A stretch of 64,000 nt of DNA from assembly GCA_963854835.1 (NCBI GenBank), contig OY978526.1:86604846-86668845 (forward strand), read 5' to 3'. Under the pieces are notes generated by a model that made no database searches, was not told where the DNA came from, and saw only the letters and a list, made by a program, of their open reading frames with translations. The translations under genes and the position numbers were made by a program. Source of the stretch: Megamerina dolium (taxonomy: Eukaryota > Arthropoda > Insecta > Diptera > Megamerinidae). The stretch's first letter is position 1; every line of letters starts with the position of its first letter. Below are positions 37,105-49,070 of this stretch, piece after piece.

Positions 37105-38260
37105 ATAAAATTTAAAGAAATGTATAAAATCTTTAATTGAGTCGATAGAAAGATTTATGAAGTTCAATGTTTAAAGACGATTTCATGTAAATTTTGACCG
37201 CGGCTGCTCCACAAATGGTTCATACGCTGGGTCGAATTAATAAATTTCTCAATATTGGCTTCCAGTGCGTAAACCGTTGCGGGCTTGTCGCTATAGACAT
37301 GAGTCTTAACATAGCCTCACAAAAAATAGTCTAAACGCGTTAAATCGCACGATCTAGGTGGCCAATTGATCTGCCCCAAACGTGATATAAATTGTTCACC
37401 GAACTCGCCTTTCAATTGGGCAATTGTTTCGTGTGCTGTGTGGCATGTAGCACCATCTTGTTGAAACCCCATGTCAACCAAGTCCAGCTCCTCCATTTTG
37501 GCCAAAGGAAATTTTGTAATCATTGCACAGTAGCGCTTGCCATCCACGATAACGTTTCTGCTTTCGTCGTCTTTGAAAAAGTACGGTCCAATGATGCCAC
37601 CGGCCCATAATTTACACCAGTGCATTTTTCGGTATGCATTGGTAGTTCTTGCAATGCTTTTGGCTACTCTTCACACCAAATATGGCAATTTTGATTGTTC
37701 ACGTATCCATTCAACCAGAAATGAGCTCCGTCGCTGAACACAATTTTTCGATAACCAAAAGTTAGTCGTTGTTGTAGGTCGTATGGCTTCAATTCTTAAA
37801 ACAGCTGTATTTGAAAAGGTTTTACACCCAAATCCTTCCTCAAAATTTAACAGAGGCCCAAATGCTGCGAACGGTGCCGAATCGATAATTTACGGTCATC
37901 AACAACACTGACAGATACAGCTACGATATTTTCCTCTGTCCGCACTCTACGTACGCGTGTTGGTGGTTTAATGTCCAATAATGTAAATTTGGTGCGAAAT
38001 TTAGTCTCAAGATTCCGAATAGCCGTCTCAGAAGTTCGCCCAAGTTGACCATAAAATGGAAGAAGTGCACATGCATTTTCTTAAGAGAGCATGAATTTTA
38101 ATAATAAAATTCAATAATCTGCAAGCATTGTTCGTTTGTAAATCGATTCAAGGTTAAATTAAGGACCAAACTTAACATGTTTGACAGTAACATGTTACAC
38201 GAAAATAGCTGAACTGTTAAAAACAGTGTTGCCAAGAAGAAAGTTGCTAAAAAATCAACC
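37105..38260 (-). mobile_element. Tc1/mariner DD41D (rosa-like) transposase relic
   Basis: On the minus strand it begins FTNEQCLQIIEFYY near 38146. It continues in shifted frames through the helix-turn-helix and RRVRTEENI-type linker (ACTCTACGTACGCG on the plus strand). It then reads VFSDGAHFWLNGYVNNQN (first Asp) and WAGGIIGPYFFKDD, then MGFQQDGATCHTA (second Asp), and WPPRSCDLTRLDYFL. Exactly 41 residues separate the second Asp from the Asp of LDYFL, the signature of the DD41D 'rosa' group described from tephritids. A stop replaces Trp after LDYFL, and the C-terminus (SSRGQNLHEIVFKH) is readable to about 37165. Several frameshifts make it dead. No TIR pair was found. Confidence 0.85.
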
Positions 38261-38465
38261 TGTATTATGTTTAATTGTATTTGTTGCTTGAGTTTCTTTT
38301 ATGTAATGCCTGCTACTCAGAGAGAGAGAGATCATATTATTAATAAAAATATAAAGCCGAATTTTATACCATAAAATTCGATTTGTAGTAATGATGTCGG
38401 CAGCAGCAGCAGCGCCAGCAACATTAATGAGAATACAGGAAGTAATTGTGATTCCCCTATAAATA
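38261..38465. other. Non-coding, with short AG and CAG tracts
   Basis: Contains (AG)n at about 38318-38331 and GCAGCAGCAGCAGCG at 38400-38415; its last 16 bases are the target duplication of the next LINE. Confidence 0.5.
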
Positions 38466-38698
38466 TGCAACACAAAAATCACATACAATACATATTTTAC
38501 ATGTTTTACAAATAAAAACAGGGTCACATCCAAAATATCGCTCCTAATCGGAACATAGGGCAGAAACGAAGGCTCTTCATCGAATTCTATCCCGGGCCAT
38601 ATACCTGATTTCATGCCAAGTGCCTCTAGAGTGGGTCTCGGCTTGTTTTGTCCTCAACCATGTTTGGCGTGGGCGGCCAGGTTGTCGGCTGCCTTAAG
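38466..38698 (-). mobile_element. LINE 3' end with 16 bp TSD
   Basis: GATTCCCCTATAAATA occurs on both sides (38450-38465 and 38699-38714). The minus strand reads GRPRQTWLRTKQAETHSRGT, then YMARDRIR-stop-RAFVSALCSD-stop, the C-terminal end of an RTE-like or related LINE ORF2 with one internal stop where Trp is expected. It is a very short, strongly 5'-truncated insertion. No clear poly(A) is seen at the 3' end. Confidence 0.85.
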
Positions 38699-38714
38699 GA
38701 TTCCCCTATAAATA

Positions 38715-40411
38715 CTTCATTAAGATTTTTACTACACTAATTGCTCTAATGGAAATAACAATATCGACAATCATTAACAGTACTTCAATAATAGTCAACA
38801 CCATTAACAGCGGCAGCAGCAACAGCAGCAGAATGATAGTCGCCTTGGATTAAGAGCATGGACAATCAACATAAATAAAATGATGGCGGATGACACAAGC
38901 GATATTTTGATAAGGCTGTTTTTCACATAATGTAATTGTTCTGCTGACAAGAGTCGCGTAATGAGTAATGGTGTGAATATAATCGCAGCAATAAAATGCT
39001 GTGTTACATTTTGAGAAACAAACATATCTTGATTAGACTTGAATTGTAGGAAAATATTTTATGGTAAATTTTTTTTTTTGTATATTCATGAATGTTCAAC
39101 TTTGTAGTATTGGTTAACCATACGGAATTGTTTTTTTGTTCGATAATATCAGAATATGTAATTGTAAATTTGCAATAAAATTATTTTTGCAAGTCTAAGT
39201 GAACATAAAGCGGAAATCCATGTTTCGGCAACATTAATAATCATATATATATACACTCTGTAATTGGATGGCCAAAATAATGCCATTGAAAGCATAGTTA
39301 TATACAATACATATAAATATGTATGAGTATACGAATATGTATGTACTTTGTCTGGCCTGAAGTGGTTGGCAATAAATTTTTCATCGGTCCAAATTTAATA
39401 TAATAGGTTGTGGCTTTTATTGTTGTACCTTTTTCGTGACAAATATATATTAATTGTTTGTATGTATTGCAAAAATATATGTACATTTTAATGAAGTTCA
39501 AATGGGAATACCACTGCCATCGACACTGACTTTAGTATGAACATTAAAAACGAAAATATATTTTCAAATTCAGCAATGTCTATTATTTGCGATACAAGCA
39601 CGTGTATGTAAGGATATATTGTGGAACCATCGAAAGAACAAATGTATCTACAGTTCTTCGTATAAACTGTTTACGAGGCGTGTAAACAAGCATTTTATTA
39701 TCGTAAACGTTAGTCAACGCCACACCGCACAATGTACTGATAGTAGGTGGGACGAGAAATAGCAATAAAAATGAAATCAATTCAAATTCCTTTGCAACTG
39801 AAGCACTGAAGCACTGAAGCACAAGATATTGCAAAGATCTTTGTATATTACCTACCTACACATTTCGTGGAATATGGAAAAAAGTAGAGAGGAGAGCAAA
39901 TTTCGCGCCCATAAAACATATACCACCACCAAAGATGACAGATTATAATTATTCTTTCCATCAGAATATGTTTTTCCCTCAGTTAAGTGGCATTCTAAAT
40001 ATTTTCGTTTCTTTACAAGCCCATATATCTATTTACATACATACAATAATGAAAACATGGTACATGGCATCTTAGCCGCTATGACAATTTGTAAGAAAAC
40101 GTAATAGAAATTTGGCTTCTTTGTCATATTCTTTGAAGTCAACATGAATGTGTACATGTGTGTGTGACAGAATGTAAAATAAATATTCATATTCACCATC
40201 TCAAAACACCCACTCACAATATACATATACATATAGAGCTGTATGTATCAGTGTCATTAGAATTACAATCTTAGTTTTTTCTTTCTATATCTTCACCTTG
40301 TTTTTCGCTATTTTTTAATTTCCTTTTCTTTTTGTACAAGCATTTGATATGTAAAATACGTTGTGGTTATATTTAAATCATTCGCACAGTACCACCGACA
40401 GTTACTTATAA
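38715..40411. other. AT-rich non-coding DNA
   Basis: A CAG-rich tract (38809-38830) and a triple GAAGCACT repeat (about 39798-39823) are the only structures noted. Confidence 0.5.
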
Positions 40412-41089
40412 CCATGCTTTTGATCAACCAGCTCACAAGCAGAATATGGTCGGAGGATGCCCGATGATTGGAGTCTCAGTGTTATCTGCACCATAAGCAA
40501 GGAGATCCTGAGCATCGCATACAAGGTCTTATCGTGCGTATTGTGTGAAAGATTGAAGCCTATGCTCAGCAACTTGATTGGACCTTATCAGTGTGGCTTC
40601 AGATCTGCTAATTCCACCACCGACCAGATTTTCGCTAAATCCAAGAGAAGACCAAAGAAAAACAGATTGACACACATCACCTATTCGTCGATTATAAAGA
40701 CGCTTTCGACAGTCCGAAAAGGGATTACCTCTACACAACTATGTCTGAATTTGGTATACCTGCAAAACTCATTCGACTTTGCAGAATGACACTGCTCAAC
40801 TCTCGTTGTGCAGTGAGAATTGAGAAGGACCTCTCCCCTCCGTTTAATACTGAACGGAGTTTCAGACAAGGTGAAGACACGTTATCCTGTAACTTCTTCA
40901 ACCCTATTGTGGAGAAAATTATACGAGCTGCAGATTTACGACATAATGGAACTATCTTCAACAAAAGTGTCATCCTGCTGGCGTATGTCTACGATATTGA
41001 CATAATCGGTATCAACTCGCTAGCAGTCAGTGCAACATTCTCTGAATTGGAACGAGAGTCACGTCGAATGGGTCTTACGGTGAATGAGT
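40412..41089 (+). mobile_element. RTE-like LINE reverse transcriptase fragment
   Basis: The translation in two or three frames gives NQLTSRIW, PDDWSLSVIC, then IAYKVLSCVLCERLKPMLSN, LIGPYQCGFRSANSTTDQIF (RT motif 2-2a). FVDYKDAFDS (first catalytic Asp of RT) follows, then SEFGIPAKLIRLCRMTLLNS, CAVRIEKDLSPPF and DLRHNGTIFNKS. The YADD box reads AYVYDIDIIG, so one of the two catalytic Asp residues is Tyr. Internal deletions remove the segment before IAYKVL and shorten the GD.LS motif. The copy breaks off at MGLTVNE near 41089. Both ends are truncated and no TSD was found. Confidence 0.85.
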
Positions 41090-42594
41090 ACTATTGCATA
41101 TTGTACATATATCCTATTGTATAGTACTATAAGAATGTACTATTGGCCAATGGATCTTTCATTTTTATTATTATTAAATATATATCGATGCATTCATAAA
41201 TACATACATTCCTAATAGCAAAGTAAGTGCAAATGATCAAACTAAATTTAATCAAAAGGCTTTTTAAATAGCTTTTTAAATTATGCAATTTATGTGTAAG
41301 TGTACAATATTTACCTACGATAATAACGATTTATTCGAAATCTCTAGAAAGAATTAATATACTCGTATGTAATATCTACAAACATGTATGTATATAGTTT
41401 TCTAGACATGCTCTAGCAACAAATGTTTATAACACCGATAACAATACAATGCAAGAAATACATAAGCACAATAATAATAGATTATGGTGGTGTTGGATTT
41501 AACGGTTAAATGAACTCAATATAATTTCTCATTTTGCTGTATATAATGTTTAATTCCACAGCATGTACTCGTACATATCTTTCAACATTTAGTTAGCAAC
41601 TTGTATGTTTGCATGTAAACATGTATATAGATAAATGTGTATAGATGTAAGTATAGGTACATGTATGATAGGTATGACAAGTTAAAGACTTGACAGGGTA
41701 CACAGGAAATATATAGTGAACACAGGTAATGAGCAACAACAACCCCTATAATGAGGACCGGCTGTAATAAGAAGGGCAAGAACAACAACATAAAACAACA
41801 GCAGACCCATGTCACAATGTATGCAATAATTATATTGTTTACAAATGTGTATTTTATTGTTATATGTGGGTGAGGCAACTATTCTATATGTATGTACACA
41901 GTTGGAGATAGGTCTATACAGAATGAGGCTTAGCTTATCATATGGAAGTATTATTTATGCACAGCAATTTCAATACTATAACTCTGGGAATATGTATACG
42001 TATGGATATGAAGGTAGCTAATTTTATTGTTGTAATATGTTGGGATCCTCGATAGCTATATATTTTTACAAATATTATTTATTTGCTTAGAATCATGTTA
42101 TAATTTTGTTATGATTATTTGAGGAATGATTTATTAAAAATTACGAAAGAAATATTATTCGAAATATTAGCTTATTGCTCCCAGAACATTAAAATTATGT
42201 TTCATATACTAATTAAAATTATATTGTAATTAATACGTGTGCACATAAATATGATTGTAGTTGATTATGAAGCTTTTTGCGCAGCTATATATAAATGAAA
42301 TAATAAATATTTAATATTAACATTTTAGATAAATAATAAAGTAATAAAAAATGCCATTAAAAATGCACTTCCATTGTGTAAACACAATTAAATATTTATG
42401 CTTTTATTGAAGTACATATTTTTTATACATATTTTTTATAGATCTAAGTACCCATATGTAATCCATAGTTGCACTGAATGACCATAAAAACTAGCATAAT
42501 CAAATTAAAAATATCACAAATGCAATTGCATTATCACGCTAGTAGAGTGTTGACGAAATTGTATGTATTTTACGAATCCATATACACTGATCTA
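41090..42594. other. AT-rich non-coding DNA
   Basis: Nothing recognised as a gene or repeat. Confidence 0.5.
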
Positions 42595-42596
42595 TA

Positions 42597-42792
42597 CCAC
42601 CTTGATCAAAAAGTTCCCGGAATAACCACCGTGTGGCGTTCCCATTGTTCAAATTTGAGTTCTGTTTTTTTTTAATAAGTTGATACATCTGTTGTTGATA
42701 TTCCCTCTAAACCTTCATAGATTGACTCTTGGCTACGTAACTTTTGCAAATGTCACACGGTGGTTATTCCGGTGACTTTTTGATCAAGGTGG
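42597..42792. mobile_element. Short TIR element (MITE), 196 bp
   Basis: Nearly perfect inverted ends of about 40 bp (left 42597-42635, right 42753-42792; CCACCTTGATCAAAAAGT then CCGGAATAACCACCGTGTG) flanked by TA. The interior has no coding capacity. TA duplication and TIR style fit a Tc1/mariner derivative. A half copy lies at 28192-28297. Confidence 0.9.
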
Positions 42793-43303
42793 TATATGCA
42801 AACATATAAAATTGTAAAGAAAGTGCTAAAATAGTACAAACACATTAATACTCAAGCATTATAATAGTATTGTTATGTCATGTGGTTGTTGATGGACACT
42901 ATTTAGCATAAAAGTAAATAGCTAATGTAATGCTTAATATAGCTGTAAAAACATATTTTTTTAGAGAAAGTTTAAGTTAACATGATAAATATGTTAGATA
43001 AATTTGAAAAGTTTTGCTGCCTCTCATTTACACTTCACTTCATACAGCCAAAATATTCTCCAACTATAACCATGTGATGTGCTGGCAAATAATACTTCTA
43101 TGCATAGAGTATTATAGTCACCCTGCAGTAAGACCAATACCATTATGGACTAGTTTTATGTCTTGATTAAATGATCTGGTTTAATAATTAGAGAAATTTT
43201 GATGCTTAGATTCAGTGGTTTATTTAAAATGAATAATATAACAATATAACAATAATAGAAAATTTCAAGTGATTTGAATCAACCTTGTTCCATCACTGGA
43301 TTC
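42793..43303. other. AT-rich non-coding DNA
   Basis: Nothing recognised. Confidence 0.5.
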
Positions 43304-43682
43304 TGTTAATAATAATTGCGACACTTATTTTATGCAATTATATATAGCAAAAATTTATTTAATCAACACTATTTATAATCAACTATTTATAATAACACTT
43401 TAATATACTTACAACTTTTGCCTCTGATACTGTACCAATGTTTGCGCGATCACTTTCGGGATTTGCTTGATTTCATTTGTCAACAACTAACCCTATTTAT
43501 ACTCTGTGGCAATACTCCAGAATCTTCCTTTATCGCAGTTGAGACTCTTCTCTTTCTTTCTCGTTGGCTTGTTCTGGTTATCGCCTATTTCTTTTTGTTG
43601 ACGTTTGTTTCGATGATGCCAATATTCGTGTCATACACAATTAGTGATCGACACAATATGTTACAGATTAGCGTAGCTAACA
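43304..43682 (+). mobile_element. Possible LTR of a copia-like element
   Basis: The segment starts TGTTA and ends TAACA (a 5 bp inverted pair, TG...CA), contains TATTTATAA boxes (43369-43393), and is followed two bases later by TGGTATCAAGAG, similar in form to a tRNA-Met type primer site. There is no matching second LTR, no 5 bp flanking duplication and no gag or pol frame, so the call is weak. Confidence 0.3.
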
Positions 43683-43914
43683 TATGGTATCAAGAGACAC
43701 GATGGTGGATACCCAGTTTCGAATTGCGGTAAATAACAGAAAATAGTTAAATTGTGAAATTCATTTAAATGAATGAAAATAAATTATTTGATCTGTAACC
43801 AGATTCGAATCACGGCGAATAGCAATACATATCGAAATTTCATGAACTACTAAGTGTGTTATAGTAAGTTGAACAGTTTTTTCAATTCCGAGATTATCTA
43901 TTATTATTTATTTT

Positions 43915-44175
43915 TATGCTCTGTTTGGGTGTACAGTTGACCTATCATGGCAATTATTAACCATGTATACTTGGGCCATAGGTCACTTTCGCTGAAATTC
44001 GTTGAAATATCTTAATACATATTCAAGTTATTGTACGAAACTGCCAGTTGACAGACAGCCGGAAGGATACACATCGTTAAATCGAATTTTAAGGCGATGT
44101 TATCAAGAATATTTTATATTATTTTTCTATATCTTCGAAGCATATTTCAAATGGTTACAAAAATTCGACCAAAAT
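43915..44175 (-). mobile_element. Strongly decayed left end of the ATACCCTGCAT-type repeat
   Basis: Reverse-complement similarity to 3870-4150: GCTGAAATTCGTTGAAATA resembles the inverse of TATTTCGATGAAATTTGGC. TTAAATCGAATTTTAAGGCG and TATCTTCGAAGCATATTTC correspond to the CGATTAAATTTTCGATT and GGAATCTCCGGAGATATAG boxes. The CCGT tract has decayed. Confidence 0.6.
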
Positions 44176-44932
44176 GTTACATTTAACATTTCATAAATTT
44201 ATCAAAGAAGTCCAGATAAATGCTTTTGAACAATTATTGTTTAATTTTATTAAATATACTCGTTATATGTACTAAAATGCATAATCTTCTAATAATGTCA
44301 ACATTTATTTGTTTGCAATTAACATCTGTTAATTCACATATAATATGTGCTCGAGTGTAACCGATCTATATTTTTCGCTATTTTCACAATTATAATATAA
44401 ATTTAATACACATTTTTTAAGTAATTGTTATATACATAAATTTATTTTTATTGCATAATTTAGGTTGTTATTCATAAAACAACCGTGCATAATATATTGA
44501 TGTTGTTGATAATTTATTAGAATAGCTGGGAATTCAAACTAAAATTGAATATTTTATGCAATTGAGGTTCGCTGACCTCTTCTGTTTTGATTGAATTTGC
44601 ACTTCAAAGCTTCTAACCAATTTAAAAATTATCATTAATAATAAAGCTCTTTCAAAGTTTTTTTTTTTTTTCGTCTAAAAACCAATAAAAATATATATGC
44701 AAAGTAGAATTTGTACATATTGTGCTTCTATATAGATTAAGGCAAATGATAATATTGTAAACATCAAAAATCAAAACAAATCAAATAACACTTAATTTCG
44801 TTCATTGAATTTTCCTGGAAAATGATGCTTGTGTATTAGTACATACAAGTAGAGTGGCCCCTAGCTGTTGGTGTTGATTTGACGGCAATTATCGACGTTC
44901 ATTGATTTATATGTGGAACAAAATTTAAATAA
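44176..44932. other. AT-rich non-coding DNA
   Basis: No gene or repeat recognised. Confidence 0.5.
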
Positions 44933-44943
44933 GAATATTGATT

Positions 44944-46473
44944 GAAACAATATATGAAACAATTCCTTCAAAATCTGGATCCAAATATTCACTCCATCAA
45001 ATGGAGCTACCGAAGAAAAAAATCACTAGAAGCAAAAAAACTAGCACGAACAATAAACCACAAAGACCACAAGGCACCAGGGTATGATCGCATCACCGCC
45101 TAAGTTTTTAAAAAACATCTCTCTGAGGTTTTTGGACCTTATCACATATCTGTTTAACGCTTGTCTAAGAAAAAGTATTTTCCGGGCCCAGTGGAAAGTC
45201 ACAGAAATCAAACCAGGGAAACCAGGCGAAGAAGTAAAGTCTTATCGTCCTATCAGTCTCCTCCATATGACAACGAAATGTCGCATTTTCATCAAATTGA
45301 TGCTGGTCTTTTTATCTACAATTTAGCCGATGACACCGCTATAATCACGACCGCAAGGGATCCCATAGAATCATCATCTAAGCTCCAAAAAGAAATTGAT
45401 CAAATTTCTATCTGGTTAAAAAGTTGGCGTCTGAAGTTAAACGAAAATAAATCTACAAATGTTGCATTTACTGCAGTGGATGTCGTAGCTCAGTGGTTAG
45501 TGCGTTGGCCTTCTGATCTGTAGGTCGTGGGTTCAATCCCCGGCAGTAACAATTTGCCAAAAATACTTCTTAAAAGAGCTCTGTGACAAAACTAAGTTAA
45601 ATTGATGTCACAATGATTTTGCCGTTCGGAATCGGATAATATAAGTAGGTTCCTTCTAATACTGTCCAAATTTAACACGCACAACAGTATTGGAAGTGAA
45701 GCTCGGTGGTATCACAATGGGCCTTTTTGGCCTAAGCGTGTCCTCTCAGAGAAAGGGCAGCCACATAACCTAACATAGCATTTACTACTGGGAGAGACAC
45801 AAGTCCACAAATCAAATTGAATAACATTTCAATCGTCCAATCTGATTCTGCTAAGTACTTGGGAATTCACTTAGTTAGACGATCGACATGGAGAGCGCAC
45901 ACATCTTTGCCAAAGGGCAAGCCCTGGGAATACAATTTCGTAGCATGTACTGGCTGTTAAAACGTCAATCTCCTCTCTCTATAGACAACAAAGTTATCTT
46001 ATACAAATCAGTTCTGAAACCAGTGTAGACTTATGATAGTCAATTGTGGGGAACAGCATCAAATTCAAACTTAGAAATCCTTTAAAGATTGCAATCCAAC
46101 ACTCTACGAATCATTGTAAATGCTCCTTGGTACGTTACGAACGCCCAAAAAGTATCGGTACCTTAAAATCCCACTAGTGAAGTATGAAATAAAAAAGATT
46201 GTCACAAAATATTGAATTACACCCAAACGAGCTTGCCGCTAATTTGATGTCGCCGTCGCAAATCTTTCTAAGGCTGAAAAAGAAAACATCGCTCCAGCTC
46301 GTGTCATAGAAAGATGTTTTATTATATAAGGATATTCTAGAGGGAATATACCTTACTCATTATAACCTCTTCTTTTTTCTTTGAAATCAAATATTTGTAA
46401 TATGTCGTTGAATTTTTTAGATTATACAAAATAAATTGTATATAAAAGAAATTTATTAAAAAAAAAAAAAACA
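44944..46473 (+). mobile_element. Jockey-clade LINE, 5'-truncated and internally deleted
   Basis: The RT region begins near DHKAPGYDRIT (45064-45095), then YLFNACLRKSIFRAQWKVTE and KSYRPISLL (RT motif 1-2). A deletion removes the RT centre and the frame resumes at LADDTAIITTA (the catalytic ADD box). IWLKSWRLKLNENKS and, past the nested SINE, YLGIHLVRRSTW, LYKSVLKPV, QLWGTASNSN and NAPWYV follow, all typical of jockey. The 3' end has AATAAATTGTATATAAAAG followed by poly(A) at 46459-46471. An imperfect duplication, GAATATTGATT (44933-44943) and GAATATAGATT (46474-46484), flanks the copy. Stops and frameshifts make it inactive. Confidence 0.88.
45473..45777 (+). mobile_element. tRNA-derived SINE nested in the jockey LINE
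   Basis: It is flanked by the 9 bp duplication GCATTTACT (45464-45472 and 45778-45786). The head has a pol III A box, TAGCTCAGTGG (45486-45496), and B box, GGTTCAATCCC (45530-45540), at the right spacing, as in a tRNA gene. A tRNA-unrelated body and a 3' end, GGTATCACAATGGGCC...CAGCCACATAACCTAACATA, follow. The anticodon and acceptor stems do not fold into a normal tRNA, so this is a SINE head and not a tRNA gene. The tail resembles the 3' end of an RNase H-type LINE, which would supply the retrotransposition machinery (inference). Confidence 0.88.
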
Positions 46474-46484
46474 GAATATAGATT

Positions 46485-48984
46485 AACGAAAATTTTCAAT
46501 ACATCGGGAAGCTTCATGATTCTGTGTTCGTAGAACATGCGGCTCTACTACAAGTCATGAATAAACTATGAGAATATGTGTATTATAGTGACTGAGTTCG
46601 AATAGCACAACATCAGTACAATACAAGCAAGACCGGCCCTGTTTGAAAGTATATTATCATTACCCGTATCAACTGCAAAGTGTAATTTTGAAAGTATATA
46701 TCTCTAACTTTTTGACCACTCTCACTGTAATAACAGCGGTTACAATACGTAGTAGCAACAGAATGAGTACATAAAATGTTCATTGCATTTATTGCACAGT
46801 TAGGCTCATACAAATTTTAATATTTGAACATTTTTTGGTTTTTACGATGCAAAACTTTCAGCATTTTTGTTCTTATTACCATTTGCTGATGTTGTTGATG
46901 TTGATGTTGAAATCTGATTTTCACTAGAAACTCATTTGCCATACACACACACACACACACACAACATACAGAAGTAAGTACGTAAGTATGAATATTCTCA
47001 GTCATGGATATTTGAACACAACAACACACTTATGCTACACAAACTTGATCATTACGTTAATACATGTATGTATGTATATGTTCTACATAAGTTCATGACT
47101 GTTCGTGGCCAAATGTATGCAAATTACACACTCGTCAACTTACCACAGCATCCTCATATTGCCGTTTTAGCCTGCCGGTCATTTATTTGTACAATATATT
47201 CCAAGTATTTTGTATTACAATATATATATATTTCAGCATAAGTTAGGGCGTATTTCAAGCTTATGGTCAATTAAAGAAACTTTTTGATACTTTCTAATTG
47301 AACATTTTTGAGCATTGCAGTTTGCACAGTAGTGCACAGCAGACATATTCCCTTGTCTTCGCAGAGTTTCGTATGCCTTCTGTGAACTTACAATAATAAC
47401 ATAAATATTACTAAGCTTTTAGCGAATTTCAAAATTTAAATTATTTAATTTAAACCGCTATACTACATATTTGTTTATTTGTATGTATGTATACTCGGTA
47501 GCATATTATAGATTTAGTGGTTATTTTTCATGAGCGAAAGGCTGCTTGAAGTGCTCGGCATAGAAGTACTCGTACTGTGTTGCGTCACAAATCTAATGTG
47601 GCAATACATTTTTTATCATATAATAGATTATAAAATTGTATTATAAAATTCGTAAGAATATGTACTAGATGTTTACGTAAAGCACTTTGATAAATCATGT
47701 ATATTGTCATCACAGACGGATCATGATTAAAAAATAAAATTTCACCATTTCTATTAAAATTGGTATTATAAAATGAACACAATTTATTGAAATTAATCAT
47801 GATTAATCATGGCATAACCACTGATGAGATGAGATGATTGCCGGTGGGTCGTTTCGCCGTGGTGGCGACTTGCCTGGGAGTGTTGTTGTTGTGATTACTG
47901 CTGCTGATGATGTTGTTCGTCGGTATTGTGATGTCGTTGGCGCCACTATTGAAACCATTCCTTGTGTTGTCTTCGATTTTAATTTTAAAATATTTCAACC
48001 ATGTTTGGTTAATGTTATTATCTATATTGTGGTTAGCAATGAACTATTTTTTATATCACCTTTTCGTTGGTCATTTAGAACTAATTGCACATTTGTAAAT
48101 TATACAACTTAATTTTAATTTTAATTTTCCAACATTTTCTGTTACCCATTTACTACCCGATTATACATAGTAGCTACTTGAATTTAATATTAGAGTATAT
48201 AAGTCTATTTTATAGTACGCTACATAAATTCATTGTATTATTATATGTTATGTATATGCAAATATGTATGTATACATATTTAAGATTCATTCCGTGCAAC
48301 ATGTTGAACATTTTTTATTCGATTTACATTTGCAGAATTTGAACTATACAGAGTATTTTATGTATTTCTTCTCTTTGTCGTTGTATGTACAAGTTTTTTG
48401 ACTTCTACATATGTGTGACTTTATACTATGTATGGGATGTTTGTATATGTTTACACGTATAGCGACACAATAAAATTTTCGTTGGAGCACATATGACGTG
48501 ATATACAATATACAACATTTGTACTTTACAGTAATCACGCTGTTCGTTTATTTATATTCGTTGTTGTTGTTGTTGTTTCTTTTTTCTGTTTTTTTGTTTT
48601 GGAGTAAAGTTGTATTCCATAACTTACTGAAACGTTCACACTGCCAACAAACGATGTTGATGATAACGACGACAACGGGTAGCGCTAGCAACAAATACAG
48701 TGTGGTAGAGACCCTAATTAAATTCTTAGTGTGCATAAAGCCAGCACAAGTTGTTATTGTTTTAAATGCTGTTGTGCGTCTGCAAGTGTGTTATGCTTGG
48801 TAGTATTATTGTTGTTGTGGGCAAAACTCTAGTGCAAAACTGTAGTAAGCGAACATAGGTACAAAGAGAACAAACTAAAAGGAAAATGTTGAAAATTCTC
48901 ATATTTAATAGTACCACAATCGGGAAGTAAATTTTTATACGACTTGCTGATACCAATTTAAAAGCTGTTCGACAGTAAAATTTA
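46485..48984. other. AT-rich non-coding DNA with a less AT-rich island
   Basis: (CA)n at 46942-46963 and CAA/GTT repeats near 48561-48577. 47826-47960 is clearly less AT-rich; on the minus strand it is open as NNIISSSNHNNNTPRQVATT AKRPTG. No domain is recognised, so an exon is possible but unsupported. Confidence 0.4.
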
Positions 48985-49070
48985 ATGTTCAAAAATTTCT
49001 AAAAGAGTGCTCTGACAAAGCAAAGTAATGTCGCAAGGCTTCTGCCGTTCGGAATCGACCATTATAAGTA
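48985..49070 (+). mobile_element. SINE body fragment
   Basis: CTAAAAGAG, CTCTGACAAAGCAAAG, TGCCGTTCGGAATCG and ATATAAGTA-like boxes match 45568-45650 of the SINE. The match ends exactly at the TA where the next element inserts. Confidence 0.75.

Noticed and set aside
40457..41124. Intact host protein suggested by the RT-like frames
   Set aside because: Frames are broken, a YADD residue is mutated and both ends are truncated; it is a transposon relic.
45481..45552. Stand-alone tRNA gene suggested by A and B boxes
   Set aside because: Acceptor and anticodon stems do not pair well, and the sequence lies inside a 305 bp insert with a 9 bp target duplication; it is the head of a SINE.
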